Source: an uncultured Gemella sp.
Lineage (GTDB): Bacteria; Bacillota; Bacilli; Staphylococcales; Gemellaceae
NCBI GenBank assembly: GCA_927911745.1
Contig: CAKMQF010000021.1
Coordinates: 1 to 7,323 of the forward strand
DNA length: 7,323 bases
Direction: 5' to 3'
Part shown: piece by piece, positions 6,215-7,323 of the stretch
How positions within the stretch are numbered: the first letter of the stretch is position 1
How the letters are laid out: each line of letters begins with the position of its first letter
Position numbers and translations under genes: made by a program
The notes under the pieces: model-generated
What the model was told of the DNA's origin: nothing
The model's input: the letters and a program-made list of their open reading frames with translations, nothing else
Databases searched by the model: none

Positions 6215-6685
6215 ATGAGTGAAGAAATTAAAATTAATCCAGAAGAATTCGAAAGAAAATCAAAAGACGAATTAAAAAAAGAACTATCTGATTTAGAATA
6301 TGCTGTTACTATGGAAAGTGCAACTGAGAGTCCATATACTGGACAATATTGGGATAGTTTTGAAGAAGGGATATATGTAGATATAACAACAGGTGAACCA
6401 TTATTTTCTTCGAAAGATAAATTTAGATCTCAGTGCGGATGGCCAAGTTTTTCTAAACCAATAGAAAAGGAAGTTACTAGATATTATAAAGATAATTCAC
6501 ATTATGTAGAAAGAATAGAGGTAAGAAGTAGAGTAGGAGATGCCCACTTAGGGCATGTGTTTCCTGATGGTCCTACTGAGTTGGGTGGACTTAGATACTG
6601 TATTAATAGTGCATCTATAAGATTTATTAAGAAAGAAGATTTAGAAAAAGAAGGATATGCAGACTTATTAAGTATATTCAAATAG
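6215..6685 (+). CDS. msrB: Peptide-methionine (R)-S-oxide reductase MsrB
   Basis: MsrB reduces the R form of methionine sulfoxide in proteins, normally with thioredoxin, to repair oxidative damage. The 156-residue sequence shows QCGWPSF (residues 73-79), [14 protein letters not shown] (103-116) and [12 protein letters not shown] (126-137), where C129 is the catalytic cysteine. C74 is the other cysteine, at the position seen in Bacillus-type enzymes. The two CxxC zinc motifs of many MsrB proteins are absent: the region [13 protein letters not shown] (52-64) has no cysteine, so this is the zinc-free type. The N-terminus has an unusual acidic and lysine-rich stretch of about 25 residues before the core. 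No MsrA domain is fused and no msrA lies beside it. It is the second gene after the phospholipase, with AAGGAG nine bases before ATG, and ends before a strong terminator. Confidence 0.97.
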   Translation: MSEEIKINPEEFERKSKDELKKELSDLEYAVTMESATESPYTGQYWDSFEEGIYVDITTGEPLFSSKDKFRSQCGWPSFSKPIEKEVTRYYKDNSHYVERIEVRSRVGDAHLGHVFPDGPTELGGLRYCINSASIRFIKKEDLEKEGYADLLSIFK

Positions 6686-6692
6686 TATTTTT

Positions 6693-6736
6693 AAATAGGT
6701 AATTGATAAGAGATATCGATTACCTATTTATTTTAT
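6693..6736 (+). terminator. Intrinsic terminator of the phospholipase-msrB operon
   Basis: Positions 6693-6708 pair with 6714-6729 in a 16-bp stem (one G-T pair) around the loop AGAGA, followed by ATTTTAT. The hairpin starts eight bases after the msrB stop. A T run on the other side (6687-6692) would be an A run on the opposite strand, so the main direction is plus. Confidence 0.92.
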
Positions 6737-7093
6737 CGTAAAATAATACTGTTTTTTGATATATTCATAATGATAACAGCTACATAATTTTTACTCAGTT
6801 AAATAACAGTTATATAATGGATAAAAAATATCCTTGAATCGAAAAATATTAAATTATTGCGTTTTCATTGTTATTGCTGTAAATTTTTCATTTTTAAAAT
6901 TTTAATTTCCATAAAATTTTTAAATGAATTATCAGAAATAAAAACACCTGTACTAATACTGTAGTTCACAAAATATACACAAATCGAGTGTAAAAATTAT
7001 TGTTTTAATTATGAGTTCTTTGTAAACTATGTGTGTAACAAATAATTAATAAATTTATATAATATAAAAATAAAAATTAAGGAGTGACTTAAT
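6737..7093 (+). other. Long AT-rich leader / intergenic region before pflB
   Basis: About 350 bases contain no gene. Two promoter candidates face pflB: a distal one with TTTACT (6790-6795), 17 bases, TATAAT (6813-6818), and a proximal one listed separately. If the distal one is used, the transcript has a leader of about 265 bases, with a small hairpin at its start (GGATA/TATCC, 6819-6833) and an AT-only stem-loop at 6889-6926. TTCACAA at 6965-6971 resembles half of a Rex redox-sensor site, but no second half is well placed. Confidence 0.45.
7035..7063 (+). promoter_or_regulatory. Proximal promoter of pflB
   Basis: GTAACA (7035-7040) and a perfect TATAAT (7058-7063) are separated by 17 bases. 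The ribosome binding site AAGGAG (7079-7084) and ATG (7094) follow. Just upstream, TTTGT (7019-7023) and ACAAA (7038-7042) form a loose dyad overlapping the -35, a possible site for redox or carbon control. This is inferred only. Confidence 0.55.
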
Positions 7094-7323
7094 ATGACAA
7101 CAGTTGCAGAAAAAAAAAGCATTCGTTGGTGGTGAATGGCAAACAGAGGTAGATTTAGTAGATTTTCATTAAATCTAACTATACTGAATATAGAGGAGAT
7201 GCATCTTTCCTTGCAGGACCAACTGAGCAACTACTAAATTAGTAGAAAAATTCAATGATTTAATGCGTCAAGAACGTTTAGCTGGTGGAACATTAGATAT
7301 GGATACTAGTATTCCTTCAACTA
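7094..7323 (+). CDS. pflB: Formate acetyltransferase (pyruvate formate-lyase), 3' partial, three frameshifts as sequenced
   Basis: This is the start of pyruvate formate-lyase, the oxygen-sensitive glycyl-radical enzyme that turns pyruvate and CoA into acetyl-CoA and formate in anaerobic fermentation. Read across frames, the N-terminus gives FVGGEWQTEVDLVDF, then NYTEYRGDASFLAGPTEQ, then RQERLAGGTLDMDTSIPST, which matches the conserved PFL start (SFLAGPTE, GGxxDMDT). The active-site cysteines and glycyl radical loop lie beyond the window. One extra A in the A9 run (7110-7118), one extra T in 7163-7166 and one missing A near 7229-7230 break the frame. As sequenced, translation stops after 13 codons. 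AAGGAG nine bases before ATG supports the start. Three indels in 140 bases of a housekeeping gene at the very edge of the window point to poor base calls rather than a dead gene. Confidence 0.88.

Noticed and set aside
6800..6990. CRISPR-like or tandem repeats in the AT-rich leader
   Set aside because: Short words such as CAGTTA recur, but there is no regular spacing or repeat unit.
7027..7230. Minus-strand ORF of 67 codons
   Set aside because: Opposite the promoter and start of pflB; it exists only because the plus frame is broken by indels.

Overview
The window looks like a chromosomal segment of an AT-rich, low-GC Gram-positive bacterium of the class Bacilli. The supporting signs are strong AGGAGG-type ribosome binding sites, hairpin plus T-tract terminators, a NarL/DesR-type two-component system, a zinc-free Bacillus-type MsrB and a pyruvate formate-lyase gene. 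A Gemella- or Staphylococcus-like host fits, but I infer this only from protein flavour and base composition.

Layout. (1) 1-449, plus strand: the C-terminal part of an MmcQ/YjbR (YyaQ-like) protein, cut by the window edge, with three single-base indels, followed by a strong terminator. (2) 510-709: a mostly non-coding spacer with a short stretch of higher GC and a 19-codon ORF. (3) 710-4479, minus strand: a five-gene unit, read right to left: ABC ATPase, ABC-2 permease, DesK-like sensor kinase, DesR-like response regulator, small multi-pass membrane protein. The order and protein types resemble the B. subtilis YvfRSTU and LnrJK-LnrLMN modules, in which a NarL-type two-component system controls an ABC exporter for toxic amphipathic compounds. 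Upstream of the ATPase is a consensus -10 with a poor -35, preceded by three TGTCAT/ATGACA half-sites, which suggests an activator-dependent, probably self-regulated promoter. A second candidate promoter lies inside a perfect 19-bp dyad between the permease and the kinase. (4) 4633-5232, minus strand: an atypical SDR (NAD(P)-binding) protein with its own terminator. (5) 5359-6685, plus strand: a patatin-like phospholipase and msrB in a tight two-gene operon with a terminator. It diverges from the SDR gene, and the two promoters lie back to back. (6) 6737-7093: a 350-base non-coding stretch with two promoter candidates. (7) 7094-7323, plus strand: the start of pflB, with three single-base indels.

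The most striking overall feature is that ten single-base indels, mostly in A or T runs, break five otherwise well-conserved genes: three each in the two edge genes, two in the kinase, one in the regulator and one in the permease. Meanwhile 3580-6685 is intact. The crowding at both edges suggests assembly or sequencing error near contig ends as the simplest explanation. Real decay or slippage-based switching of the kinase, regulator and permease cannot be excluded from this sequence alone. I found no CRISPR array, tRNA, rRNA or intact insertion sequence.
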